In this document: positions 8,147 through 16,504 of the stretch, in pieces
Numbering within the stretch: position 1 is the first letter of the stretch
Layout: each line of letters begins with the position of its first letter
Source: Streptomyces sp. Mut1
GTDB lineage: Bacteria; Actinomycetota; Actinomycetes; Streptomycetales; Streptomycetaceae
Reading direction: 5' to 3'
DNA: 64,000 nucleotides
Assembly (NCBI RefSeq): GCF_030719295.1
Contig: NZ_CP120998.1
Span: forward strand, 62,001-126,000
Notes under the pieces: model-generated
Database searches by the model: none
What the model was told of the DNA's origin: nothing
The model's input: the letters and a program-made list of their open reading frames with translations, nothing else
Translations under genes and position numbers: made by a program

Positions 8147-9211
8147 CTACACCGCCGCGCCGGAGCCGACCGCGCCACGGGAGAAGGTGATCCCCCCGGG
8201 CGCGGCGGGCCGGGTCCGCAGCAGCCATTCCATGGTGACCGTGGCGACGGTCTCCTCCCGCTGTACGGCCGTGACGCGCATCCGCGTGAGGTCGGGAGCG
8301 GTCCCGCGCGGCCGCAACTCGGCGCACAGCCGCACCGGTTCGTCGAGGTCGGCGAAGGCCGGGCAGTCCATCCGGACGGCGCGCAGTACCGCTGCTCCCA
8401 CGGGGGCGCCGTGGCAGTGGCTGACCAGGCGGTGGCCGAGCTGGCGGGCACCTTCCAGGGTGACCATCAGCGGTATGTGGTCGCCGGGGTGGTCGAAGAG
8501 CACGGCATGGTGGAGGTCGACCAGCAGCCGCCACTCCCCCGTCTCGGTGCGGCCCAGGACGCTGTCCTTGGCCCGCAGGCGTCCGACTTCGGCCGCGGGC
8601 AGGCGAGTCGCGGCGGTGTGTCCGGCGGGGACGGCCCCGCCGCCGCCCGGTTCCTCGTTCCCCCGCCAGCGCAGTCGCCGGTACAGCCGCTCGTCGACGG
8701 CGTACACGCTCAGCCCGGCTCGGGCACACGCCCGTCCGGCCACGGACACCACCACGTCCACCTGCATGCCGAAGCGCCGGGGCGGCCGGTTCGCCACCCA
8801 CGACCACTGGACGTCCAGGGTGACGTGCAGCGGGGTGTCGCCGACCGCGAGCGCCTCGTGGTCCGTGATCTCGAAGTGCGTGTCACTGCCGACGAAGCGG
8901 TGTCCCAGCGGGATTCCGCAGTACTCGTGTCCCAGGTAGACCAAGGCCTGGCGCACCGTCTCGGTCAGCAGCAGCGGGTCGGACACACCCTGGGCGTCGG
9001 GGTAATACAGTGCGTGGTCCCGGGGCCACTGGGCTCCCACGAGGAACCGGCTCTCGCTCACCGGCAGCGCGTCCGTGATGAAGACCTCCGCGACCGCGGC
9101 CCGGTGGACCAGTTGTCGGGAGACGGGTTGAAGAAACTTCAGCGAGGTATCCACTACTGCCGTGCCCGGTTCACCTGGGACCCTGGTCGACAGTCCATAC
9201 AACTGGTCCAT
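8147..9211 (-). CDS. AfsA-type gamma-butyrolactone/butenolide synthase, 354 aa
   Basis: Condenses a beta-ketoacyl-ACP/CoA with dihydroxyacetone phosphate, the committed step of A-factor-like hormone synthesis. Two AfsA hotdog repeats are visible: residues about 30-160 ('LVHRAAVAEVFITDALPVSE', 'FLVGAQWPRDHALYYP', 'ETVRQALVYLGHEYCGIPLGHRFV') and about 220-330 ('DHPGDHIPLMVTLEGARQLGH'). These match the family's paired signatures. ATG 9211 follows GGGGGAGAG. It is divergent from a ScbR-type receptor gene at 9349, with one ARE-like operator between them, the canonical scbA/scbR-type arrangement. At 354 aa it is longer than AfsA (about 301 aa), mainly through a Gly/Glu-rich insertion near residues 195-205. 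Confidence 0.92.
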   Translation of the reverse strand: MDQLYGLSTRVPGEPGTAVVDTSLKFLQPVSRQLVHRAAVAEVFITDALPVSESRFLVGAQWPRDHALYYPDAQGVSDPLLLTETVRQALVYLGHEYCGIPLGHRFVGSDTHFEITDHEALAVGDTPLHVTLDVQWSWVANRPPRRFGMQVDVVVSVAGRACARAGLSVYAVDERLYRRLRWRGNEEPGGGGAVPAGHTAATRLPAAEVGRLRAKDSVLGRTETGEWRLLVDLHHAVLFDHPGDHIPLMVTLEGARQLGHRLVSHCHGAPVGAAVLRAVRMDCPAFADLDEPVRLCAELRPRGTAPDLTRMRVTAVQREETVATVTMEWLLRTRPAAPGGITFSRGAVGSGAAV

Positions 9212-9258
9212 GGTCTCTCCCCCATTGGGTTCGGAAATACCGTGGTAGCGCGACGTGA

Positions 9259-9284
9259 AAATATACCTTCGCAGAGGTATCTTG
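9259..9284. promoter_or_regulatory. ARE-like operator 4 in the afsA/receptor divergent promoter
   Basis: Six-base perfect arms ATACCT (9263-9268) and AGGTAT (9275-9280) around TCGCAG, with an A/T-rich left flank. It sits 52 bases from the AfsA-type start and 69 from the receptor start, so one site could control both. Confidence 0.82.
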
Positions 9285-9348
9285 CAAGGGAACTATCTCG
9301 TGCGGGCCATTCGCACCAGGCACCGTCGAAGCGTACGGAAAAGGAATC

Positions 9349-9990
9349 ATGAACAACTCGAACAGCGGTCTGCGTACAGCTTCCGGAGCCAAGGCCGTCT
9401 CCCCGCGCGAACTCAAGCAGGAACGTGCCGGCCGCACCCGCAGGCAGCTCCTCGACGCCGCCGCCGCGGCCTTCGCCGAGAAGGGGTTCCCCGCCGTCAC
9501 GCTCCAGGACATCGCCGACCGTGCCGAGGTGACGAAGGGTGCCGTCTACTTCCACTTCACCAACAAGGAGGCGGTGGCCGTCGCGGTCACCGCGGAGTTC
9601 TACACCCACCTGCCCACCATCGCCGAATCGGTCACGGCCAGGCGTCTCCCGCCGCTCCACGCGGTCGCCGAACTCCTCCTGCAGACCGCGGTGGCCCTGC
9701 GGGACAATCCGGTGATGCAGGCCGGTGCCCGGTTGCAGATCGAGCGGAACCTCGTCGACGCCGATATGCCGACGCCGTTCAGCGAGTTCACCCAGCTGAT
9801 CGCCGAGCTGCTGGCACAGGCCCAGGAGGAGGGCACTCTGCGGCCCACCGCCAACATCACCTCCATGGCCCGGGTCGTTGTCGCCGCGTTCTTCGGCAGC
9901 CAGCACATCTCCTGGATCCAGCACAATCGCGAAGACCTCATGGACCGCGTCCAGGAGATCATCGACGTCACCCTTCCCCTTCACACATGA
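9349..9990 (+). CDS. ScbR/ArpA-type gamma-butyrolactone receptor (TetR family), 213 aa
   Basis: Hormone-binding repressor that would occupy the ARE-like sites until the AfsA product accumulates. The HTH is textbook: 'TLQDIADRAEVTKGAVYFHFTNKEAVAVAV' (about residues 56-85). The ligand domain carries 'QAGARLQIERN' and 'FFGSQHISWIQHNREDL', which resemble the conserved receptor segments 'RAGVRLS' and 'FxGxQxxSW...DL'; the Trp near residue 188 sits where receptors keep a conserved Trp. ATG 9349 is the track-length start with GGAA a few bases upstream. The aldo/keto reductase gene follows 49 bases downstream on the same strand. Confidence 0.88.
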   Translation: MNNSNSGLRTASGAKAVSPRELKQERAGRTRRQLLDAAAAAFAEKGFPAVTLQDIADRAEVTKGAVYFHFTNKEAVAVAVTAEFYTHLPTIAESVTARRLPPLHAVAELLLQTAVALRDNPVMQAGARLQIERNLVDADMPTPFSEFTQLIAELLAQAQEEGTLRPTANITSMARVVVAAFFGSQHISWIQHNREDLMDRVQEIIDVTLPLHT

Positions 9991-10039
9991 TGTCCGCCCC
10001 CTTCCCGGCCTTCGGCGCCACACAAGGAGAGCCCCTGTC

Positions 10040-11053
10040 ATGTCTGCCCTTACTCTCCCCGTCGTTCCCCTCGGCACCAAGGGCCCGTTGGTCGGCGCCC
10101 AGGGCCTGGGCTGCATGGGCTTCAGCGAGGCCTACGGGCCCGTCGCGCCGGACGGGGCGCGGGAAACGCTGCGGGCCGCACTCGACGTGGGCGTCACCAT
10201 GTTCGACACCGCGGACCTGTACGGGGACGGCGGGAACGAGGTGCTGCTCGGCCCGTTCGTCCGCGCCCACCGCGAACGGGTCTTCCTCGCCACGAAGTTC
10301 GGCATCGTGCGGGAGCCGGGCCGGCGCACCTGGAACCAGGTCCGCGGCGACCGCGCGTATGTACGCCAGTGCGTCGAGGCGAGCCTGAAGCGGCTCGGTA
10401 TCGACACGATCGACCTGTACTACGCGCACCGCCGCGACCCGTCGGTCCCCCTGGAGGAGACCGTCGGTGCGATGGCGGAGCTCGTCCAGGAGGGCAAGGT
10501 CCGCCACCTGGGGCTCTCCGAGGTCACCGGTGCCGAACTGCGCGCGGCGCACGCCGTCCACCCGATCGCCGCGTTGCAGTCCGAGTGGTCGCTGTTCAGC
10601 CGCGATGTCGAGGCGTCGGCGGTCCCCACGGCCGCGGAACTCGGCGTGGCGTTCGTCGCGTACTCGCCGCTCGGGCGCGGCCTGCTCACCGGGGCGTTCT
10701 CCGATCCGACCGAACTGACCCCGGGGGACGGCCGGTTGACGATGCCCCGGTTCGCCGACGAGCACGTTCGCGCCAATCACGCGCTCCTGGGGACCGTCCG
10801 TGAGATCGCCGCCGGTCACGCGGCGACCCCCGCACAGGTCGCGCTGGCCTGGCTGCACCAGCAGTCCGGCGTCCACGGCCTCACCGTCCTGCCCATCCCC
10901 GGCTCCCGCAGGTCCGCCCGGCTGAGGGAGAACGCCGCGGCGGCGGCCCTGACCCTGTCCGCGGCCGAACTCACCGCGCTCGAACCGCTGGCGGCGCGGG
11001 TGGCGGGTGCCCGTTACGCGGACATGAGCAGCACGGCGGCGGCCCGCGAGTGA
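10040..11053 (+). CDS. Aldo/keto reductase, 337 aa
   Basis: NADPH-dependent carbonyl reductase of the AKR superfamily. The start at ATG 10040 has AAGGAGA at 10024-10030. Catalytic tetrad segments are visible: 'FDTADLYGDGGNE' (Asp and Tyr), 'FLATKFG' (Lys) and 'IDLYYAHRRDP' (His). The C-terminal cofactor motif is 'TVLPIPGSRR'. It resembles the YghZ/AKR13-like group. It sits directly downstream of the receptor gene, probably co-transcribed. One attractive role is reduction of the 6-keto group of the hormone, done by short-chain reductases in other species; it could equally be a general detoxification enzyme. Confidence 0.85.
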   Translation: MSALTLPVVPLGTKGPLVGAQGLGCMGFSEAYGPVAPDGARETLRAALDVGVTMFDTADLYGDGGNEVLLGPFVRAHRERVFLATKFGIVREPGRRTWNQVRGDRAYVRQCVEASLKRLGIDTIDLYYAHRRDPSVPLEETVGAMAELVQEGKVRHLGLSEVTGAELRAAHAVHPIAALQSEWSLFSRDVEASAVPTAAELGVAFVAYSPLGRGLLTGAFSDPTELTPGDGRLTMPRFADEHVRANHALLGTVREIAAGHAATPAQVALAWLHQQSGVHGLTVLPIPGSRRSARLRENAAAAALTLSAAELTALEPLAARVAGARYADMSSTAAARE

Positions 11054-11114
11054 CCGACGGCCCCGGTCGGTGGCGTGCGGGGTTACGGCCCCCGGCCGGG
11101 GCCCCGCAGCGACG

Positions 11115-11798
11115 TCACGCGCTCCGGCCGGCCGGCGGGAGCGCCCCGAGGACCGCCGCGAGGCCTCCCGGGTCGTGACGTGCGATGTTGTGGCCGACGG
11201 GGATGTCGTGGACCTTCCAGCCCGCGCGGTGGCGCAGCCGTTCGGTCAGGTCCACGAACGGGCTGCCCGGCCAGGCCCCGCCGCTGATGAAGGTGCGGCC
11301 GACCGCGTGTGCGGGGTCGTTGCCCGGCCTGAACGACTGGAGGAAGCTGGCCAGTGGGTGGGGCCGCGCACGCGGGTCCGCCCCCTGGGGGACCGCGACC
11401 CAGCGGCCGTCTTCGCGGGCCCCGGCCATGAACAGGTGCCGGAACCGGTCGCTGGTCAGGGACCAGCACGAGTCGCCGTCCTCGGGGACGTAGGCGTCGA
11501 TGAAGACGAGCTGGCCGATGCGGTCGCCGAGCCGGTCCGCGGCTCCGGCGATCACCATGCCGCCGTAGCTGTGCCCGCACAGCGCGAGGGGCGTGTCACC
11601 GCCGCGGTCGATGATCCCGGCCACCTGGTCGATGTGGGTGTCGAGGTTGGGCGGCCGGTCCACGTCGAGCGGGCCGTCCGGCTCCAGCCCCGCCAGGGTC
11701 ACCGCCTCCACCTGGTGACCGTCGCGGCGCAGCTCGGCCGCCACCGCGTCGAACGCCCATCCACCCTGCCAGCCACCTGGCACTATCACGAACTTCAC
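11115..11798 (-). CDS. Alpha/beta hydrolase, 227 aa
   Basis: Serine hydrolase of the plant methylesterase-like/EstC-like group. It begins 'VKFVIVPGGWQGGWAFDAVAAEL', with the oxyanion motif 'GGWQGGW'. The nucleophile elbow is 'CGHSYGGMV' (about residue 86), and 'PVGHNIARHDPGGL' near the C-terminus supplies the catalytic His. GTG 11798 is chosen because homologous proteins start right at the first beta-strand; the open frame extends 46 codons upstream without family features. It is convergent with the aldo/keto reductase gene. The substrate is unknown; being beside a lactone-hormone block it could hydrolyse an ester or lactone, but that is speculative. Confidence 0.75.
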   Translation of the reverse strand: MKFVIVPGGWQGGWAFDAVAAELRRDGHQVEAVTLAGLEPDGPLDVDRPPNLDTHIDQVAGIIDRGGDTPLALCGHSYGGMVIAGAADRLGDRIGQLVFIDAYVPEDGDSCWSLTSDRFRHLFMAGAREDGRWVAVPQGADPRARPHPLASFLQSFRPGNDPAHAVGRTFISGGAWPGSPFVDLTERLRHRAGWKVHDIPVGHNIARHDPGGLAAVLGALPPAGRSA

Positions 11799-11995
11799 CG
11801 CCCCATCGTAGGCGAACCACCACCCCGCGCGTCCGCCCTGTGACGGCACGTCACGACCGGTCCCGGGGGCGGTGGATACGCGCCCTGCCGTCGCGGCGGG
11901 CCGCCCTGTGGCGGTGGTGACGGGGCGCCCGGTCATACTGATGCGCGATAGAACAGGGCGGGCCGCAGGCGGCGCATGACGTACGGGGTGGACGG

Positions 11996-13246
11996 GTGGG
12001 TGTGCCGGAGCGCGTTGGCGCTTATGCCGTGGAGCGGGAGCTGGGGGCCGGCGGTATGGGCACGGTCTATCTGGCCCGCTCGCGCGGCGGGCGTCCGGTG
12101 GCCGTGAAGGTGGCGCGGCCGGAGCTCGCGACCGATCCGCATTTCCGGGCGCGTTTCCGCGCGGAGGTCGTGGCCGCCCGCCGGGTGGGCGGTTTCCATA
12201 CGGCTCCGGTGGTGGACGCCGATCCCGAGGCGGAGGCTCCCTGGCTGGCCACGGCCTACATCCCCGGACCCACGCTGTCCGCCCTCCTCGCCTCCGGGGG
12301 GCCGATGGACGAGGAGCGGCTGCGGCAGCTGGGGGCGGCGCTGGCCGAGGCGCTGGCGGCGATCCACGGCTGCGGTCTGGTGCACCGGGACCTCAAGCCC
12401 GGCAACATCATCATGGCCGCCGACGGCCCGAGGGTCCTGGACTTCGGCATCGCGCGGGCCATGGAGTCGACCCGCCTGACCTCCACCGGTATGGCCTTCG
12501 GGACCCCGGGGTTCCTGGCCCCCGAGCAGGCCATGGGCGAGGGGGTCACCGGGGCGGCCGACGTGTTCGCGCTCGGGGCCGTGCTGGTCGCCGCCGCCGG
12601 GGGCAGTGCCTTCGGCGGGGGTACGCCGATGGGGCTGATGTATCGCGCGGTGCACGAGTCGGCCGATCTGTCCGCGGTGCCGCCCGGCCTGCGGCCAGCG
12701 CTCCTCGCGTGCCTCGCCAAGGACCCCGCCGAGCGGCCCGGCCCGGAAGCGCTGCTGGACCTGTTCGCGCCGATTCCGGGCACGTACGCCCCGGCGGACG
12801 CCGTGCCGCCGCCCCCGGTGGATGCCGTGCCGCCGGCTCCGGTGGATGCGTTCCCCGTACAGCCGCCGATGGACGCGGTCCCCCCGTCCCTGCCGCCGAC
12901 CGCTCTCGCGCCGCCGCCGTTCCCGCCGGCCTATCCCCCGGCCTATCCCGCGGCCGCCCCGGCGCCCGGACCGGTGGACGACGTCGTCTTCACGGCGACG
13001 GACGCCACCTCGGCGGTCCTGATCGATGCCGATGGTGTCGCTTTCGAGTCGGACGTGCGGTACTTCCAGTTCGGCTGGGACCGGATCAGCTCGGTGGAAT
13101 ACGGGGCGGCGCCCCAGAAGTACCTCTGGGTGACCGTCCGGCTCCACGACGGCACCTTCCACCAGCAGGCGGTCAGGGCCCGCAGGGCGTCCCTGCTCCG
13201 CACGTGGTTGCAGGACCTTCCGCTGATCATCGCCTGCTTCCGGTAG
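11996..13246 (+). CDS. Soluble Hanks-type Ser/Thr protein kinase A, 416 aa
   Basis: Protein kinase domain at about residues 8-265: glycine loop 'LGAGGMGTVYLA', 'VAVKVAR' lysine, 'HGCGLVHRDLKPGNI' catalytic loop, 'VLDFGIARA' DFG motif and 'GTPGFLAPEQA' activation segment end. A proline/valine-rich linker follows (about residues 265-325, repeated 'VDAVPP' units), then a roughly 90-residue C-terminal domain ('DVVFTATDATSAVLIDADGVAFES...'). There is no transmembrane segment or PASTA repeat, so it is cytoplasmic. Its C-terminal domain and kinase domain are closely similar to those of the kinase encoded at 15245-16504, showing duplication. GTG 11996 is the likely start. Confidence 0.9.
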   Translation: MGVPERVGAYAVERELGAGGMGTVYLARSRGGRPVAVKVARPELATDPHFRARFRAEVVAARRVGGFHTAPVVDADPEAEAPWLATAYIPGPTLSALLASGGPMDEERLRQLGAALAEALAAIHGCGLVHRDLKPGNIIMAADGPRVLDFGIARAMESTRLTSTGMAFGTPGFLAPEQAMGEGVTGAADVFALGAVLVAAAGGSAFGGGTPMGLMYRAVHESADLSAVPPGLRPALLACLAKDPAERPGPEALLDLFAPIPGTYAPADAVPPPPVDAVPPAPVDAFPVQPPMDAVPPSLPPTALAPPPFPPAYPPAYPAAAPAPGPVDDVVFTATDATSAVLIDADGVAFESDVRYFQFGWDRISSVEYGAAPQKYLWVTVRLHDGTFHQQAVRARRASLLRTWLQDLPLIIACFR

Positions 13247-13271
13247 CCGGGCGCGGGAGGCCTGCCGCCGC

Positions 13272-13754
13272 TCACGCGGGGCTGTTCGTACGGCCCAGGC
13301 GCATGGCGGAGACGAGGAAGAAGACGCCGCCGAGGAACGCGTAGCCGGCCAGGTTCGTCAGCGAGGCGTCGCCCTTGCCGGCCTGGGCGATGAACGAGGT
13401 TCCGGCCAGGGTGGAGATGGCGCCGCCGGCGATCATCGGCCACTGTCCGCCCATACCGCGCCGCAGGACGCCGACGATCAGCTGGACGAGCCCCGCGGTG
13501 ATGGCCCAGGCGCCCCAGACCCGCAGCACGGCGGGGATGCCGTGGCCGGCGGCGGCGGCCAGGCCCGCGGCGGTGAGGGTGCTCAGCGCGACGTTGGCGT
13601 AGAGCCCCCGCACCGGCCCCCGGCCGGCCTTGGCGGACCTGATGTCCACGACCGCGCACCCGACGTCGAACAGGGGGTAGGCCACCAGCAGCGTGGTGCT
13701 CAGGGCGCCCAGACCGAAACGAGGGAGAACGTTCGGTCTCTCCTCCCTTTCCAT
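13272..13754 (-). CDS. Small integral membrane protein, DUF308-like, 160 aa
   Basis: Four or five hydrophobic segments (about residues 18-36, 55-72, 76-98, 105-125 and 133-150) with the conserved 'VWGAWAITAGLVQLIVGVLRR' and 'GGQWPMIAGGAISTLAGTSF' stretches. Proteins like this occur next to TetR regulators in actinomycetes; function unknown. The ATG at 13754 has no Shine-Dalgarno sequence, so the message may be leaderless, and the left copy of the TetR operator (13721-13739) overlaps its first codons. It is divergent from the TetR gene at 13822, the likely repressor. Confidence 0.75.
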   Translation of the reverse strand: MEREERPNVLPRFGLGALSTTLLVAYPLFDVGCAVVDIRSAKAGRGPVRGLYANVALSTLTAAGLAAAAGHGIPAVLRVWGAWAITAGLVQLIVGVLRRGMGGQWPMIAGGAISTLAGTSFIAQAGKGDASLTNLAGYAFLGGVFFLVSAMRLGRTNSPA

Positions 13755-13799
13755 CTAAGGGAGCCCGCATTCCCCTGTCAAGACCGAACGTTCTCCCTC
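13721..13799. promoter_or_regulatory. Twin TetR operators, perfect 19-base inverted repeat
   Basis: Copy 1 (13721-13739, GAGGGAGAACGTTCGGTCT) and copy 2 (13781-13799) are exact reverse complements, 41 bases apart. Each contains an inner near-palindrome around GAACGTTC. They bracket the divergent promoters of the membrane protein and TetR genes, so one repressor could shut both. Confidence 0.8.
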
Positions 13800-13821
13800 A
13801 TCGGGCTGTTACGGTGTCCCC

Positions 13822-14418
13822 ATGAGCGCGCGCACACAGGCCGGGAGCACGTCGGAGGCTCGGTCCCGGCTGCTCGACACAGCGACCAGGATTTTCTACG
13901 CGGAGGGGATCCACTCCGTCGGCGTCGACCGGATCATCGCGGAGGCCCAGGTCACCCGCGCGACCCTGTACCGGCATTTCAAGGGGAAGGAGGAGCTGAT
14001 CCTCTGCTACCTCCAGCAGGCCGACCAGGGCATCCGGGGGCAGGTCGCCGCCATCCGGGCCCAGGGGCTCGCACCGGCCGACACGGTCCGGGCCGTCGGC
14101 CGGTCCATCGTGGAGGGCATCCGGTCCTCCGGATTCCGCGGGTGCGCCTTCCTCAACGCGGCTGCCGAGTACCCCGACCCGGAACACCCCGTCCACCGGG
14201 CGGTCCTGGCCCACCGGCAGTGGTTCCTGGAAACGGTCACGGAACTGATGGCCGAGGCCGGCCGCACACCGGCCGACGCGGCGGGCCGCCACTTCGTCAT
14301 GCTCCGGGACGGCGCGATGGCGGCCGGCTGCCTCTCCGATCCGGCGCTGGTCTCCGAGACGTTCCTGCACGGCGTCGACGGCATCCTGGACGCCGGCCCG
14401 GGGCCGGCCCCGGGCTGA
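13822..14418 (+). CDS. TetR-family repressor, 198 aa
   Basis: HTH 'VDRIIAEAQVTRATLYRHFKGKEELILCYL' at about residues 34-63. The ligand domain has 'GFRGCAFLNAAAEYPDPEHPVHRAV' (about 106-130), a hallmark of the TetR group that controls small membrane proteins and oxidoreductases. It diverges from the membrane protein gene, with the twin 19-base operator between them; autorepression is likely. The ligand is unknown. Confidence 0.88.
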   Translation: MSARTQAGSTSEARSRLLDTATRIFYAEGIHSVGVDRIIAEAQVTRATLYRHFKGKEELILCYLQQADQGIRGQVAAIRAQGLAPADTVRAVGRSIVEGIRSSGFRGCAFLNAAAEYPDPEHPVHRAVLAHRQWFLETVTELMAEAGRTPADAAGRHFVMLRDGAMAAGCLSDPALVSETFLHGVDGILDAGPGPAPG

Positions 14419-14439
14419 CGGCCGGGGCGCGCGACGCGG

Positions 14440-15096
14440 TCAGCCGAGGATGAGCGGAAGCCTCGCCGCGCGTGCGCCCAGTTCCGCCGTCTGCGCGGCG
14501 GTCGGCGTACGCCGCCCCGTGCCGATCCGCAGCGCGTCGGCGTCCGGGAACGACGCGGGGAACGCGGCACCGGCGAGATCCTCCAGCGCGGTGCGCGCCA
14601 CCGCCAGCGTCTCGGCGGGCGGCGCGGGGGCCGCCGGCAGATGCGCGACGAGATCGAGGTGGTGCAGGGTCCACTCAAGGACGTACGCCGACAGGTAGTC
14701 GCCGACGGTGAGCACCTTGTCCTGGGTGGAGACCCGGGCGGCGGGGTCCGCGAGTACGGCGGCCCGGCCCGCGGCCGAACCGACGTCGTCCAGGTGGAAC
14801 TTGAGCCACCGCGGCTCGCCGTACGCCGCGGCGAGCCGGGGGATCAGCGCGTCGAGCGGGTCGTCACCGGCCGGGGGTTCGGCGAGGAGGTCCCAGTAGC
14901 CGGCCGCGTCGGCCGTGGGTTCCGCTTCGGCCGGGGTGACCAGGGTGATCAGGACGTCCTGGGCGTCGATGACCAGATGGCACACCAGATCCCGTACGAG
15001 CCAGCCCGCACAGCCCGAGGGCTGCGCGAAGTCCTCGTCCGGGAGACCGGCGACGGCGGCGAGCAGCGCCGCCCAGGAGCGTGAGAAGGGATGCAC
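14440..15096 (-). CDS. DinB/maleylpyruvate isomerase-like protein, about 218 aa
   Basis: N-terminal mycothiol-dependent maleylpyruvate isomerase-like bundle: 'SWAALLAAVAGLPDEDFAQPSGCAGWLVRDLVCHLVIDAQDV', with the metal-binding His in 'CHLVIDAQ' and a later 'LEWTLHHLDLVAHL' supplying further His residues. This fits a metal- and mycothiol-using transferase/isomerase fold; the specific reaction is unknown. The frame runs open to 15285, but the upstream part has no family features and would overlap the kinase gene. GTG 15096, just before the first conserved helix, is preferred, with modest confidence. Confidence 0.7.
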   Translation of the reverse strand: MHPFSRSWAALLAAVAGLPDEDFAQPSGCAGWLVRDLVCHLVIDAQDVLITLVTPAEAEPTADAAGYWDLLAEPPAGDDPLDALIPRLAAAYGEPRWLKFHLDDVGSAAGRAAVLADPAARVSTQDKVLTVGDYLSAYVLEWTLHHLDLVAHLPAAPAPPAETLAVARTALEDLAGAAFPASFPDADALRIGTGRRTPTAAQTAELGARAARLPLILG

Positions 15097-15244
15097 GTCC
15101 TCACGGTAGGGGACGTGCCGCGCGAGCGGGGCGGGGGTCACGCGTGATGGCGTGGTTCCGGCTGCCTGGTGCCCGGACGCGGCGGAGGTACTGGCGCGGG
15201 TGGGCAGCGCGTAGTCGAGCACGTCCGGGTCGTTGGTGTCGGTG

Positions 15245-16504
15245 TCAGCGGTGCAGGTAGTACGTGAGCGCCGTGTCCAGGTCACGGTGCCACTGCTCGA
15301 CGCGGGAGGCCCGGCGGGCGTTGATCTCGCCCTCGAAGGTGGAGCCGTCGTGCAGCGTGAGCGTGACGTGCATCCGGGACTTGCGGACGGTGCGATGGCG
15401 GACGTCGGCGATCTCCGGCCAGGACCATTCGACCTCCGTACCCCCGCGGTCCAGGTCCTCGTCGGTCTCGATCTCGTCCAGCGGCAGCCCGTGGAGCGTC
15501 AGCAGTACCCCACCCGCGTCGACCACGACGTGGGAATCGGAGTCCGCCGCGATGAACGCCTCGTCGTCGGCGGCGGCGGGCTCCCCGCCGGGGCCCCGGC
15601 CGGGTGCGGCGTCGGCGACCGTGGGCACGTACGAGGGCATGGGCGGCTGCGGAGGCTCCAGGCGGTACGACGTCGCCGCTTCCGTCAGTTCATCGAACCG
15701 GTCGAGGAGCCGGGCCGGGTCCGGCCGGCTGCCGGGGTTCTTGTCCAGACAGTCCGCCACCAGTCCCCGCAGCCGGGGCGGGACGGCGGTCAGGTCGGGT
15801 GCCTCGTGCACCGCGCGGTACATCAGGCCCATCGGCGTACCCCCGCCGAACGCGCTGCCGCCCGCCGCCGCCACCAGGACCGCACCCAGCGCGAACACGT
15901 CGGCGGCTGCCGTGACGTCGGCGGCTCCCGTCGCCTGCTCGGGTGCGAGGAATCCGGGTGTTCCGAAGGCGTGGCCGGTGGCCGTCAGGCGCGTGGACTC
16001 CACGGCCCGTGCGATCCCGAAATCCAGCACGCGGGGCCCGTCCGCGGCCATGATGATGTTGCCGGGCTTCAGATCGCGGTGGACCAGGCCGCAGCCGTGG
16101 ATCGCCACCAGGGCCTCCGCGAGCGCCGCGCCGAGCCCCTTCAACTCCTGTGTGTCCATGGGGCCCTGGGAGTGGATGCGTTCGGCGAGTGTCGGTCCCG
16201 GCACATACGCGGTCGCCAGCCAGGGAGGGGTCGCGTCCGGGTCCGCGTCCACGACCTGGGCGGTGTGGAAGCCGCCGACGGCCCGCGCCGCGGTCACCTC
16301 CGCACGGAACCGGGCGCGGAAGTGGGCGTCGCCGGCGAGCTCGGCCCGCGCGACCTTGACCGCCACGGCGCGTCCGCCGCGCGACCGGGCCAGATACACC
16401 GTCCCCATGCCGCCCTCGCCGAGCCGGCGCTCGATCACGTAGGGGCCTATACGCGCCCCGTGTACCGTCTGCCCGTCGGCTCCTCGCCGCCCCGTCGCGC
16501 TCAC
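15245..16504 (-). CDS. Soluble Hanks-type Ser/Thr protein kinase B, 419 aa
   Basis: Paralogue of the kinase at 11996. It has 'LGEGGMGTVYLARSRGG', 'AVKVARAELAGD', 'IHGCGLVHRDLKPGNIIMAADGPRVLDFGIARA' and 'GTPGFLAPEQA', with long runs identical to kinase A. The linker is shorter and less proline-rich. A C-terminal domain of about 110 residues ('VVVDAGGVLLTLHGLP...VEWSWPEIADVRH') resembles that of kinase A. No membrane segment. GTG 16504 follows a GGGGGAT ribosome-site-like stretch; ATG 16534 is an in-frame alternative. The pair faces inward and encloses the TetR/membrane-protein unit and the DinB-like gene. Confidence 0.88.
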   Translation of the reverse strand: MSATGRRGADGQTVHGARIGPYVIERRLGEGGMGTVYLARSRGGRAVAVKVARAELAGDAHFRARFRAEVTAARAVGGFHTAQVVDADPDATPPWLATAYVPGPTLAERIHSQGPMDTQELKGLGAALAEALVAIHGCGLVHRDLKPGNIIMAADGPRVLDFGIARAVESTRLTATGHAFGTPGFLAPEQATGAADVTAAADVFALGAVLVAAAGGSAFGGGTPMGLMYRAVHEAPDLTAVPPRLRGLVADCLDKNPGSRPDPARLLDRFDELTEAATSYRLEPPQPPMPSYVPTVADAAPGRGPGGEPAAADDEAFIAADSDSHVVVDAGGVLLTLHGLPLDEIETDEDLDRGGTEVEWSWPEIADVRHRTVRKSRMHVTLTLHDGSTFEGEINARRASRVEQWHRDLDTALTYYLHR

